From: Voacanga thouarsii
Lineage: Eukaryota; Streptophyta; Magnoliopsida; Gentianales; Apocynaceae
DNA length: 64,000 nucleotides
NCBI GenBank assembly: GCA_026120185.1
Contig: JANUWF010001640.1
Span: forward strand, 620,001-684,000
Direction: 5' to 3'
The translations under genes and the position numbers were made by a program. Every line of letters starts with the position of its first letter. Positions within the stretch are counted from its first letter, which is position 1. Below, piece by piece: positions 1 through 11,396 of this stretch. The notes beneath the pieces are model-generated. The model had not been told where the DNA came from. It searched no databases and saw nothing but the letters and a program-made list of their open reading frames with translations.

Positions 1-303
1 TTGATTAAAAAGTTCATTACAGAACTAGATGTAGTTTCTAGTATTGTGAACCCAGTGGATCTCTATTGTGACAACAATGGAGCCATTGCACAAGTTAAGG
101 AACTAAGATCACATCAGCAATCCAAACATATACTTAGTCGTTTTCATCTCATTCGAGAAATTGTTGATAGAGGAGATGTCAAAGTATGCAAGGTATCAAC
201 TGATAACAATATTGCAAATCCACTGACAAAGCCTCTCCCATCGTCTAAACATGATAGTTATACCAGATCAATGGGATTACGGCTTATGACAAATTGGTCT
301 TAG
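1..303 (+). pseudogene. Ty1-copia RNase H C-terminus (partial, enters from left edge)
   Basis: Open from the window edge to a TAG at 301-303; the true start lies outside. The reading frame has the copia RNase H motif YCDNNGAIAQ, followed by SKHI and HLIREI blocks, NIANPLTKPLP near the C-terminus and a closing MGLR, in the usual order for the last 100 residues of a copia polyprotein. In the element this domain removes the RNA template during reverse transcription. No stop interrupts the visible part, so it may be the least decayed coding piece here, but integrity upstream cannot be judged. A polypurine tract and LTR follow directly, as expected for the 3' end of the element. Confidence 0.9.
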
Positions 304-306
304 TGC

Positions 307-317
307 AAGTGGGAGAC
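307..317 (+). other. Polypurine tract of copia family D element
   Basis: AAGTGGGAGAC sits between the RNase H stop codon and the LTR start. This is the normal position of the primer for plus-strand DNA synthesis. Confidence 0.75.
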
Positions 318-1850
318 TATTGGGAATATGCCCTAGAGTCAATTTATACTTATACTATTGTTGTTATGTTTTATATAATAATATGAGGCTTTCCTTTCCA
401 TGAATAGTGCGTTTTGTTTTGTGGTCATCAAGTACGTGACTTGATAGTAAAACCCAACAATGAATACAATGACTATTCTAAATCTGTCCCTAATCATTTA
501 TTATTATTGGAACAATAATAAATTACGATTAGTATGTTTGTTACTGGATTGCTATGTTTTACTAGTCATGGATATTTGTGATATCAAGTCAAAATATAAA
601 TAAATGTTAGAGAACATTGTATTGGACATGACCCACTGTGAGGTTACTTCATGGAACATGTCATAAGTACTTTCTAGCCATAATAATATTAAAAGTCCTT
701 CGACCTAAATTCATCATAGTTTCCTACTTGATAAATTCTATATTTTGGCGTTGTCTAAAGTTGCCTTTAACCAGATAATAAATTAGACTACTGTTGGATA
801 TAGAATAAATCAATGAGAGGATTATGATTGATAGTGAAAGAATTTGTCCCTCTCAATTATGGGAGAGATATCCACAGGCCCCTTGATAAGTTAGAATGTT
901 AAAATACATGGTCGTGCTCAAATATATCAATCTAAGATCTTGATATCATTTGTTTGAACAGTCTACTATGAAATCAAGAAATAAGTTATTAAGCTTAATA
1001 AGGATGACATGCTCCATGCCTTATGCTTAATCTAGATATTGTGTAACAAAATGACTAAATATAAAATTATGGTTTGGTTCAAAGAGATCACCGATCTTCA
1101 TTTAACCTAGATAGTTATAATGTTTTCCTAGAAACCGCTTATAACTTGTGGGCCATTTAAATATGATTTAGACACACTGTCAGTGTTAAATGAACCTATA
1201 GGGTCACACAATAAGCAAACTTGTTAGGTTATTTTTCTGGTGACTAGATTCGATGAATCTGAAAATATGTCTAAGTTAATCGAACTTAGAAAATTTACCA
1301 GATACAATGAATTTGGAAATATGTCCACATTTGATGTATCTGGATGATGTCCAGATTATAAGAATCTGACTTGGTAAATTAATTAGTTAAATTACTGAGA
1401 TAATAGCAGAATCTTATTATATCAGTTTTAATTTAATTTAAATTTAAATTAAAATACGATAAGATGTTATTAGAATTAGAGTTTAAGAGGTTCGGAGTAG
1501 GTTTTTAATAAAACCCTAGCCGTCTTCTTGGGTGTGCCAATTTCTGTTGAGAATATTCTTGCCTCCGTTGATTAGAAAAAAAAAAAAAAAAAACCTCTCA
1601 AACCCTAGGCACTAGCATTCCCCGAGTAACAAGTGAGTTCGCAGTGTGTATCCGATAGAGGATGTTCGCACACTAAAGCGTCTGGTGATCGTTCGGGTTG
1701 CACGTACAGTAACAAAATCAGAATCGAATGATATCGATTACACCAAACAGAGGTTATTCTACAAACCTACAATATTCTTAATCGTTTACTTGGATACTCA
1801 GAAGGGATTCATGGATGTTTTTCGCGTCTAGGAGTCCACAAATCCTAAGA
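318..1850 (+). mobile_element. 3' LTR of copia family D element
   Basis: Begins TATTGGGAATATGCCCTAGA right after the polypurine tract and ends GGAGTCCACAAATCCTAAGA. It matches, in reverse orientation, the solo LTR at 34896-36338, whose intact ends (TGTTGGG...CCAACA) show that both ends here have mutated (TG to TA, CA to GA). Length is about 1.53 kb. The 5' LTR lies outside the window, so no target duplication can be checked. Short open frames inside, such as 1646-1831, are not regarded as genes. Confidence 0.85.
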
Positions 1851-2677
1851 GTAAGAACACTTTGTCTACTTCTGTATTTAGAAGTGGATGCAAAACATAA
1901 ATGAAAGGAGTCTATTCTCTAAAAGTTTTTCCTTTAGCTATCATAATCCAAAAGGTGGAGCCAAGTTGTTGAGTTTAGGTATATAATAACATAGAAAGGA
2001 AAGATATTTGAATAGGTCTACTTACTTTATAAGCATAAACAGGAAAGAACATAACTTTTTTATGTATTAAAAAAAACAAAAATCTATCTAAATTGCTAAA
2101 GGGTTGAGTTATTGAATTAACAAAAGATGCACAATCCTTAGTAAATTTCATACTCAAACTCATCAAATTTTATAACTGATGATTTCTCAACAACAAAGTG
2201 TAGATTAATAGCTACAAAACTACTTACTTGAAATATGAGCCATATGTTTACTGTAGCTAATTTTAAGAAGATGACAAATTACGCAATTCAAGTGGATAAT
2301 AGAAATTTTGAGCTCCTCATTCCCTATATCTTGTTGCTCTTCCAAATTTATCTTATTAAACATGCAGCAGATTGGTTGTTTCACTATAGATCAATCATCT
2401 ACAATGTAATTATCTTCCCAGACGACAAGGTACTTGCTCAAGTTTCTTACAAATTTGGAATACTAACCGTTAGAGGCAATGAAAGTGTTCAGTTAAAGCA
2501 TTCCATTAACCATTAGCCATTGATTCCAACTTCAAGAATTTGATTTTAGGGAATTCCCCATCTATCATGTCCCACCTCTTCCTCCTAAGGATTTAAATAG
2601 CAATTTCATAACCTCAAGCTTGGGTAGTCTTCTAATTGTGGATATTTCACTCCATCGTAGGCAGAACATATACAAAA
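1851..2677. other. Unassigned sequence between two copia elements
   Basis: AT-rich. The only notable open frame is 2235-2516 (+), 93 codons, which I do not recognise. It has no clear domain, signal peptide or neighbour that would suggest a function and may be chance or a remnant. Confidence 0.4.
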
Positions 2678-3098
2678 TGTTAGAGATGGATCCCAAGAAC
2701 AAACTAAAACTATAATGGTACAAATCACACAAGGCTAAGACAAACAAATAAAGTAATGATAATAAGGAGAAAAATGAATTAATAAGAAAAGAAATAAAGA
2801 GAGATATAAGAATTACGTAGTTTAATCAAATAACCGACATCTACGGATGGCAGAGGAAAATATCAGTATAAAGAAGACAAAAAACAAAACTTTAGAAAAG
2901 TGTTCTTAAACTCACAAAAATTTCTAATATTGAATAAATGAACCACAAAGAACAAATACCTAAAATAGGCTACAAAATTCACTTGTATTTGGTGTTATTT
3001 TTAAAGAGCCAAACAAAGCCTAATATTTGTAAGAAACATAAGGCGGTGGAAGAGTTTGGTCAGCCAATGTGGGATGTTAAGGCACCCCAACCTTGACA
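2678..3098 (-). repeat. 3' LTR of copia family E
   Basis: Matches 5631-6056, including the shared block GATGGATCCCAAGA near one end and GCGGTGGAAGAGTTTGG near the other. The purine-rich stretch expected next to it is weak; a candidate lies at about 3126-3143 (minus strand), so the border may be further right. Confidence 0.65.
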
Positions 3099-3439
3099 TG
3101 CATACCAAATACAAACATATTAATTTTTCTCTACCTTCTCCACAAAAGTCCAAAGACCATAAATCACGAATAGGGAATGTTGATCAAATGTAAACATTAC
3201 TTGAATAGTTTACTTACTCCACCTGATTATCTACAGCTAATAATACATGTGCAACTAAATTTGCATAGCTTTGTAGTGGTCAAATATCTCTTCTTAGTCT
3301 ATTCTTGGTTGTGGAATACTCTTATTCTTCTAGAACTTCATAAAAAATTACACATTCATCAGAAATTACAGGTACTAATATTTAACTTTGTTTAATAGAA
3401 TATGTCAATTTAGAAGAACCACAACTTCCAATTTCAACT

Positions 3440-4390
3440 TCTACCTACTCCTATGTACTATCTTCATTTGTACAAGAAGAATTACAAGACTTATTTTTTG
3501 AATTTGAGTTAAACAATTCATCAAAAGTAACATTTTTAATAATTACAAATTTTGTTGATTTGGGATTTGGATATTACAATAAGTATTATTTCATCTCAGA
3601 AGAATACCTAATAAAAATACATTTCCAAGATATAGCCTCCAATTTCCCGTAATTTACATGCATATATACTGGACACTAAAAAATTTTCAACTCAAAGTAA
3701 TTAACAAATATACCTAACCAGACTATCTCAGGAGTTTTAAAATAAAAAGGTATAGAAGGAATATGGTTGACAATGTAACACGCCATAGAAATTGATTCTA
3801 CCTAAAAAATCTTTGTTAACCATTCATTTGAAATCATATAACATAGTCTTTCCAAAAAGGTTCTGTGCATACGTTGAACAACACTGTTTCATTGAGGCGT
3901 CATTCTCTCTAAGCAATTCTTTTATTTTTTTACAAAATTCATTAAATTCTTTTTCACAAAATTTCATGGCATTATCTATCCTTATCTTTTTGATCTATTT
4001 CCTTTTTTATTTCTTAATCAAAACTTTCTACTACTTGAAAGTTAGGTAAATTTCACTCTTATACTTCAGAAAACATACCCAGACTCTCTTTGAATAATCA
4101 TCAACGAAAATCAAAATATACTTTGAACCACCTTTAGAAAGGACATGAGATGGACCCCAAAGATATGAATGAATATAATCAAAAGTACTTTTAGGCTAGT
4201 GAATTATTGGCGAGTTGAAGTTAGCCCTTTTATACTTTCCAAAAATGTTGTGTTTATAAAAGTCTAACGCCCCGATATGTTGTCCACCAAGAAAGCCTTT
4301 CTTGCTCAGCATATGTAGACTTTTGTAATCCATATGTCCAAAATGCATATGCCACAATTTAGTGATGTCAAAATTAGACAAAGTTGACAT
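3440..4390 (-). pseudogene. Copia GAG-pre-integrase and integrase remnant
   Basis: On the minus strand, 4390-4196 reads LWHMHFGHMDYKSLHMLSKK then FGKYKRANF, the GAG-pre-integrase signature that precedes the integrase zinc region. Further downstream, about 4130-4080 resembles the WGPSHV...FVDDYS integrase core entry, 3990-3900 reads IDNAMKFCEKEF (the core IRTDNGxEF block), and about 3560-3500 reads VTFDEL, the end of the integrase C-terminal region. Several stops and frameshifts separate these blocks. No RT follows before the left LTR. Confidence 0.75.
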
Positions 4391-5121
4391 AGAAACTACA
4401 ATAGAAACTGTAACTGTAGTTCCTTACAAAATATGTAAACTACTAAACATGTAACCCTTTATAACAAAAGTACTTTTATAGACTTTCATAACTCTATCTT
4501 CAGTCACATATTTACACCCCAAGAGCCTCAAGGATGCCTAAAGAGATGAGATTTTTTCTTTCAAAATAGGGATATGTCTAACATTAGTGAAAGTTTTCAC
4601 TATACCATCACATTTTAATTCAAACTATGCCCTTGTCCACAACATTGCAGATAGCATCATTGCCTATCAAAAGAACTCCGCCGTTATAAGTTTCATACGT
4701 GAAAAATAAATCCCTATTGGGACACATACAGTAAGAAAAATCCAAATCTAAAATTTATTTATTTTCAGATCTTGTCCTATTTCAGTCGCAAAGAAAATAT
4801 TTCATTCACTCTCATCTACTACTACACCCGCTTAGCAGCATTAGTAAATTTTTTCTGATGCTTGCCTTTATTTTTCAACTTAAAGAATTAGACCTAATAT
4901 GTCTCTTTTTATGAAAATAATTAAACAAAATTTCTTGTAAGGAATTGGATTTAGATTTTGAACTACTACTACCACAATTTTTATTTTCGGATCCACTAGT
5001 GACCACCAAATTTTCAGCCTAATTTCTACTACCTTCCATCTCTATTAATCCTTTCTTTTAATTTCAAAGTAAATTTAATCTCCTAGTATGAGATACTTTC
5101 TTTCCTATATATCATAGTATC

Positions 5122-5600
5122 TCAAAAATATTGAAAAGAATGTGGAAGGGAACACACCAATAATATAGCATGATTCTTATAATTTATGTTCATATCAATA
5201 TTACTCAAATCAATAATGAGTGAACTAAATGTGTCCAGATTTGAGATAATGGGTGTAGCTTTAATCATCCCAAGAGCAAACAAGGCTTGCTTCAAGTAGA
5301 GTAGATACTCTATTGTCTTCTTTATGTACCAAGTTTTTAACTTTACCCACATTGCTTTAACTGTAGTCTCAATAGTCATTTCCCTTAAAATCTCATTAGA
5401 AATATTTAATATAATACTTTATCTTACCTTTTTATCTAAATATTCAAATGTCATCTTCGTTGGCTTTTCCTGTATTCTTTTCAAAGTTAAATGAATTTTG
5501 TCATGAATTAAAATGTCTTCCATCTTGAGCTGCCACATGCCACAATTGGCATCCTCATCAAATTTCTCTACCTTAGTTCTTGGTACTATCACTGCCAAAG
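5122..5600 (-). pseudogene. Copia gag (UBN2-type) remnant
   Basis: Minus-strand frame begins near 5600 with KVEKFDEDANCGMWQLKMED, matching the copia gag opening (FxGxNFxxWKxxM). After an in-frame stop near 5420 it resumes at 5379 with VKAMWVKLKTWYIKKT, LYLKQALFAL and ILLVCSLPHSFQYF, the standard gag capsid blocks in order. It directly follows the primer binding site. The premature stop makes it non-functional. Confidence 0.8.
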
Positions 5601-5610
5601 AGTTAAAAGT

Positions 5611-5630
5611 TAGAAATTCTTATACCAATT
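5611..5630 (-). other. Primer binding site (tRNA-iMet type) of family E
   Basis: The minus strand reads AATTGGTATAAGAATTTCTA directly inside the right LTR, close to the consensus TGGTATCAGAGC complementary to initiator methionine tRNA. It fixes the orientation of the element as minus. Confidence 0.7.
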
Positions 5631-6056
5631 TGTCAGGGATGGATCCCAAGATCAAACTAAAACTCTAATAGCAAAAACTACATACAAAAATAACAAATAA
5701 ATAAAATAATAATTATAATAATACAGAGAAAAATAAAATAATAAGAAATAAAAATAAAAACAATATACAAAAATTGTTTAATTCGATCAAATGACCTACA
5801 TTCATGGGTGAAGAAGAAACAAAATTGTATTATGAAGAAGACAATATACAAAATTTTAGAAAAATATTCCTAAACTCACAAACACTATTAATACTAAATA
5901 AGTGAACCACAAAGAACGAACACCCAAAATAAATTACAAAATTTACTTGTATTTGGTGTTGTTTTTAAATAGCCAAAGAAAGCCTAATCTTTATAGGCAA
6001 CACAAGGCGGTGGAGGAGTTTGGCCAACCAATGTGGGATATCAAGGCACCTCGACA
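5631..6056 (-). repeat. 5' LTR of copia family E
   Basis: Starts TGTCAGGGATGGATCCCAAG on the plus strand and ends TCGACA. Direct-repeat partner of 2678-3098. Overlapping short open frames at 5902-6099 and 6020-6298 are not taken as genes. Confidence 0.7.
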
Positions 6057-7572
6057 CAAAGTCAACTTCTTTTTTTTTTTTTCTTTTTTGGGTTCATAGG
6101 CAACTTAAACTCGCAAGGGTAACGCATCTTAGCATAATAGTATGCCTTGAAGCACGATTGATTGGGAGGAAAGGAAATTTATACAAGAGAATTGATTACT
6201 TAGAATTTAAATATGAACAATATGAATTCCAAAAAAATTCTTTAATGTTGTTTGGAAAGTACAAGATGTTAAGACGAAAAATAATTAGAATCCTTTAAAT
6301 TGTTTAGTTAAATGTAATTGGAAATGCAATTTAAATTTGTATCATGTTATTGGAAATAGAATGAATATATAGCATAAAGTTTAATTAGACAATAATATTT
6401 GACTATTTTTTTTTATTGGGTCTTCTTGAAAAAAAAAAAAAACCTTTCCTTTAGCTTTTTTTTTTTTTTTTTTTGGCTTGCATATCTTGTGTCCCATCAT
6501 TACTCTAGGGTATCTAAATTTAGAAATCAAATATAAATCCAAATTCAGGATTGTATATATCTTAGTTTCAAACTTTAAAAAAAAAAAAATCCAAAGCTAA
6601 ATATTATTCTCTGCATTTAATTAATGAACCCTTTGTTTCATCAAAAATATTTTTTAATATCTTCCTGTTATGTCCTTCAAACTTTATATATTTCACACGG
6701 AAATTAAGTATAATTTATTGATGCTTATTTTCAAGTGAAGTATATCTAAATTCATATTTAAAAAATAATATTATTAAAAAAATCTCTAACTTCTTTAAAT
6801 TCATCATATTAAAAAATAATATGAGGAGAAGAAATATAGATTACTTTAAAAAATTAACCACCTCAAAATAACTAAATCCTATAAAAGTAAATAAAAAATT
6901 TAATATTAAATCTTATACCAAAGTGACATATTAAGAAAATTCTAAGTTGTTTAGAGGAAAAAAAAAATAATTCTTGATTGAGAAGTTCTCAAACAAATTA
7001 CTCTTTCTCAAAGTATTAATTGTAAAAAAAAAAAAAAAAAGGTCCAACAAATTTACATCCTTGACAAGTACCATCCCAATTTTGTATTGTTCTGAGAAGG
7101 ATAAGCTTTCAATTTTTCAAAAATTGATTATTAAGCTTGGGTGTGTTCTCAAGTTTTTATTGGCTAGGAACTACAATAATTTCTTCTATTTGTGACAATT
7201 GATCTATATTTTCTTTGGAGTGATTGTAAAATATGTAAGTCATGTGCTCAATCATAAAACCAATTTGTCAATATTTCTTTCTTTTTCGTTGTGTCTTTTT
7301 AGAATTTTCTTCATATCTTTCTTGACTTTGATTAGTGGTAGATTTTTTTATTATTTGTATGGTTGAAATTTGATTCTTGTCTCTGAATCATTTCCATTTA
7401 ATTTTTTTATTACCTAAATTCTCAAGTATATCTCTTGGTGCTTCAACTTCTTTTCCAATACCTCTATCGGTTATCCAAATGATAGCTAGTTGATCAAAAT
7501 ACATGGAAAAACCGTTCCTTGTAAAAGAATTATATGGATGACTCTATAAATTCACAAAATATGAATACTATA
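6057..7572. other. AT-rich sequence without recognised genes
   Basis: Many poly-A and poly-T runs (for example 6071-6090, 6429-6474, 7025-7040). Open frames at 6974-7195 and elsewhere are short and unlike known proteins. The last three bases (ATA, 7570-7572) are the left target duplication of the CACTA element. Confidence 0.5.
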
Positions 7573-7601
7573 CACTACAAGAAAAGGGCAAAATTGCGAC
7601 C
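7573..7601 (+). repeat. CACTA left terminal inverted repeat
   Basis: 29 bp, identical to the inverse of 38384-38412; starts CACTACAAGAAAA. Confidence 0.95.
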
Positions 7602-7960
7602 ATGATATCGGTCACAATTCGGTCGCAAAAATGGTAATTACAACCGATTTGCGATCGATAAGTCCCAGACGTGCTAGAGTAGTAGCAAAAATGGAGTTTG
7701 CGAGCGATAGATGTTTGGTCGCAAATTGTGACCACAATATGGTCACAGAAGCATCACAAATTTCGTTGCCGTGTTGCGCACATTTTAGGGTCTTGCTACT
7801 GAATTGCGACCGCACGTTGTAATTTTTATTTTTTGTAAAATGCTGAGTCAGTCATAAATCGGTTGCAATCTATGACCGATGTGCGATCGAAGTTTTCCAA
7901 TTTTTAATTGATTAATTGCTCACTTCGGTCGTAATTTAGCTGCAAATTGGTCGGTAACAT
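7602..7960. repeat. CACTA left subterminal repeat region
   Basis: Contains scattered direct and inverted copies of a short motif, CGGTCGCAA / TTGCGACCG and variants (near 7620, 7648, 7713, 7804, 7890, 7926). In En/Spm such subterminal motifs are bound by TNPA; a similar role for the TNP1-like protein is inferred. Confidence 0.8.
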
Positions 7961-7974
7961 GCAACCACACAGTG

Positions 7975-8165
7975 TGATCCATTTACAACCCAAAAATGCC
8001 CATTACAAAAATACATTTCTTCCATTCAACAACCACCACTCAACATATCACACTTACAACCCAGAAATGCCCTATTACAAAAACATATTTCTCCCATTCA
8101 ACAATAACCACTCAACATTCAAATCTCCAGTTTCCATTCAACAACAACCTCTCAACATCCCATGT
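7975..8165. repeat. Imperfect short repeats
   Basis: Variants of TTCCATTCAACAACC...CTCAACAT recur three or four times, some preceded by CCATTACAAAAA. Overlapping open frames here (7947-8234, 7996-8211) reflect this repetition and are not considered coding. Confidence 0.6.
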
Positions 8166-8260
8166 TTCATGTACAATAACTCAACATTTAAAACACACGA
8201 AATTCGAATAGCATATAACAAGTGCTTCACATAGAAAATTAGTGTTCCAATGAACACAAA

Positions 8261-8555
8261 ACTTAAGCATTCATTCGCAAATGGATAGGAAAGAATACAA
8301 AATATATCAAGTCAAATCATCGTCATCGGATCCTAAGTCACCAACAGTAGCAGAAACATCGTTCATGCATATACTCCTATTCACATTAAATCTAAAAGTT
8401 CCAGAAAATGTGATAAGAGCAATAAAACTTAACCATTCATTCAAAGATGGATAGGAAAGAATACAAAATATATCAAGTTAAATCATCATCATCGGATGCT
8501 AAGTCACCAACAGTAGCAGCAACATTGTTCATGCATATACTCCTATTGCTTCCTC
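8261..8555. repeat. Tandem duplication of about 130 bp
   Basis: 8261-8390 and 8427-8555 share long blocks such as GGATAGGAAAGAATACAAAA and AAGTCACCAACAGTAGCAG with few differences. Lies just downstream of the TNP1-like pseudogene, probably in its 3' untranslated region. Confidence 0.75.
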
Positions 8556-8589
8556 ATAGCTCATCTAAAGTCTACTACATCTTCTTTTG

Positions 8590-10319
8590 TTAGTCTATCA
8601 AAAATTGAATTTGTTCATCTTTATTGGCCAACTTCTTTTCCACCTCGCTAAGCTTGGAAGTAAGGTTAGTAATTATCTCTCTTTCTGCAGAAGAAGCTTG
8701 GGACTGAGATGCACCAATTTGTAATTTCTTTTTCATTGATTCGTTTACTTTCGAAGCCCATCCCATACACATGATCCTTATTTAGTCCCCCTGTAGCAAT
8801 AGTAAACATTTTTTTCTCATCCATAGATTGTGAGGAACATGAAGAGTCTTGAGTTTGTTGATTTTAGTGCTCAACAAGGGAACTAAATTTTTCCAAATAA
8901 ATAAGACATTATAAATTAGAACATACAATCTTATGTTGACAAAGGAAAAGAAAATGTAAACATCAATAAGAAAGAAAATATCTACCCAAGTCTGTTTAGG
9001 TTTAAGGTCTACTAATTGTCCTTTTTCAGGACAATCCCTCTAAATAGTGTGGAGTTGTTCCCAGCATTTATGGTATGTGTATTGATCCCACATCTTCTCT
9101 CTCTATACAAAAAAGTAAAAAAGTGAAAATGATTCATAATACTAGAGTGATGTAGTAGGACTGAGAATAATGGGATGGCAGAAGTGGTAGCTAGAAAATT
9201 ATTGTGAATTTGATCATACAATCCTATCTTCATGCTCCGGAACGGAGACGGATCCACCAAAATGTCTAGTTGCACCCCAGCCAGCTTTGCACGTAGTTCT
9301 ACTCAAGGACATTTGCTTGTCTTTCATCACATAATCTTCCTTAGCCCACTCTTCACACAACTTTCCATAAACAGTATCAAAGATCTAATATGGTTTTTAT
9401 TAGTATTTGCAGACTTTGTACAAGTGATCTTTTAATCTACTTGCACAACGAGACTCCCATACCTTCCGAATACTCCCCTCATGTAGAGGATCCCATCTAT
9501 AAAATTTCTGCAAAAGGAGCGGTATGATTAAGTTAAAAAGGAATGTGATGCAAGTATATTCTAAAGCAGAATAAACATAAAATAAGGCATTTGTTACATC
9601 TTTAGCTGAATAGAACACGTCCAAATCAATTGAAATAGGTAATTTGTTTTTTTGAATTATATGAGAGACCACTGAAACCATACATGGCATTCATGGCAAA
9701 AAAAAAAAAAAAAAGAGGAGCATGTGAAATAGGTAAAATATTGTTTCTTTAATAAAACTGCATTCCAAGAAGTAGGAACATGTGAAAAGTACCATGAACT
9801 CACCCCACCATACTTCTTTAACATCCCTAGGCACCTTAGCAAAGCTGAGATATGGTCCAAAATACCTCTTATGAATGATATCATTGATGGATGATGCACA
9901 CTTTGATTGCAAAGTCATCCTATTTCATATGCATGGTATTATAACATTGAAAGTTAGAATAAAAATAAGTTAGGCAAATAACATATGAAAACATAAAAAA
10001 CATTATGAATCTAATGACAAACACAAATTCCCGTACTATTCTTACATATCACCATATGACTCAATCAATGTCCTTGCATCTAGTACACCAATGAGGAAGA
10101 TGGTACGGTTATGCTAGTTGCAGTATTAGTCTCCATCCCTGACTGTGACCCTGTCACAGGAGAAGTGTGAATACACAGCACTGGTGAAGGGTGGCTGCCT
10201 AAGGTCGAAGAGAGCTAAGAAGTAGCACTAGGAGAAGACTAAGAACAGTACTCCTCAGAAGAGTGGTTTGTACTATTAACCCTCCTGGTTGATGCACGTA
10301 TAATAATTGGATTATCCAT
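8590..10319 (-). pseudogene. TNP1/TNPA-like CACTA protein (Transposase_24 family), decayed
   Basis: A likely start is the ATG at 10319-10317 (MDNPIIIRASTRR...), followed by a Ser/Thr-rich region with stops. 9918-9830 reads SSINDIIHKRYFGPYLSFAK then VPRDVKEVWWGEF; about 9500-9420 reads FYRWDPLHEGSIRKVWESRC then ASRLKDHLYKV; about 9370-9240 reads VYGKLCEEWAKED, TCKAGWGATRHFGGSVSVPEH. These are the ordered blocks of the plant Transposase_24 domain. The C-terminal part (8772-8590) is charged and looks coiled-coil (KLSEVEKKLANKDEQ). Introns probably separate some blocks; stops and frame changes indicate a pseudogene. In CACTA elements the partner protein binds subterminal motifs and assists TNP2. 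The split from TNP2 is about 220 bp. Confidence 0.8.
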
Positions 10320-10617
10320 CTCTACAAAAGAAGCAACAAAAAAAAAAAAAAAAATCAAAGTATAAGTTATGATGAAAACATAAGTATAGATCATATACTA
10401 TCTATTCAATGTAAATACGTTTTGCATAGAAGCAGGAAATGAATACTTGACATCTTGTTGGAGGCTATATAAGAAAAAGAATGCTTGACAACATTTTTCA
10501 CTAATGCTTGATAGCTTGTTCCGTTGGACTTGCTATTTTTATTTATCGAATTCGTTGAATTCTTCTAATAATTCATTTTTCTCATTCTCTATGATCTCTT
10601 CACTTGTTTTCCATTCA

Positions 10618-10641
10618 TCATCATCATCATCATCATCATCA
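10618..10641 (-). repeat. (ATC)n microsatellite encoding poly-Asp
   Basis: A run of TCA/ATC triplets gives eight or nine consecutive aspartates in the acidic C-terminal tail of the TNP2 frame. The plus-strand open frame over it (10504-10728, Ser-rich) is the shadow. Confidence 0.7.
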
Positions 10642-11305
10642 TTTTCACCTAATTCTAAATCTCCTTGTTCTTCAAGTCATGGTAACTCAACAAATAATTC
10701 TACCACTTCTTTATCACTAGATTCATGAGATAAAGATCTAACAGCATCAATCCCGTGAGTTATAATAGCCAATTCTACATCAATTGCATCCTCTTGATTT
10801 GCATTTTCAATATGAGGAGCATTAATGACATGGCGAGCTTTATATTTTTGCACCGCTAGCCAATCACAATTTTGTCTCTTAACTTTGGGATAAGGGCTAT
10901 AGTAAACTTATATAGCTTGATGGGCTAAGATAAATGTGTCATAACTGGGGTATCTCCTTTTATGGTTGATATCCACAAGTATATACTGTGGGTGAACATT
11001 TACTCCCCGATTACTAGATCAAACCAATCACATTTGAACATTACCACTTTTTGAACAGGAGTAAGAGGGAGTTCAAACTCAATGATTTCTTGCAAGACTC
11101 TGTAGTAATCAGAAGTAGCTAAATTGTTATCACTTCCTTTGACACAAATTCCACTATTGCATGTCTTTTTCCCTTCACTGTGTGAATGGATATGAAACCT
11201 ATATCCATTGACAAAGTATCCCTTAAACGATTCCACAATTTAAGATGGTTCCCAAGAAATGGCTTTTAGGCACTAGTTATTCACATGATTCAAGCTATTG
11301 TTAAC

Positions 11306-11396
11306 CTGTACACATAGTTGATAGAATGTGAATAAATAACAAAATGTTACACTGAACTCTATGAATCAATTTAGATGCAAAAGATTCTACACTTAC
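11306..11396 (-). other. Predicted intron in the TNP2 pseudogene
   Basis: On the minus strand a GTAAGT donor (11396-11391) follows a frame reading LTKEFAQWFRKF, and a TGTACAG acceptor ends at 11306, 91 bp later, before the exon with ESFKGYFVNGYRF. A second GTAAGT donor is at 11608-11603, after LRNYEVVEPYV. These sites join DUF4218-like and DUF4216 parts in one gene. Confidence 0.55.

Larger units (their letters stand above)
2678..6056 (-). mobile_element. Short decayed Ty1-copia element (family E), minus strand
   Basis: Two related direct repeats of about 420 bp (2678-3098 and 5631-6056) flank minus-strand gag and integrase remnants. A tRNA-iMet-like primer site lies inside the right repeat, so the right repeat is the 5' LTR. 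Flanking bases CAAAA (2673-2677) and CAAAG (6057-6061) may be a one-mismatch TSD. At 3.4 kb the element is shorter than a typical copia of about 5 kb: recognisable sequence stops after integrase, so reverse transcriptase and RNase H appear deleted. The outer edge on the 3098/6056 side is uncertain by about 50 bp because the two repeats diverge there. Confidence 0.75.

Noticed and set aside
2235..2516. 93-codon open frame as a host gene
   Set aside because: Kept only as unassigned: no homology recognised, no exon signals and surrounded by retroelements.
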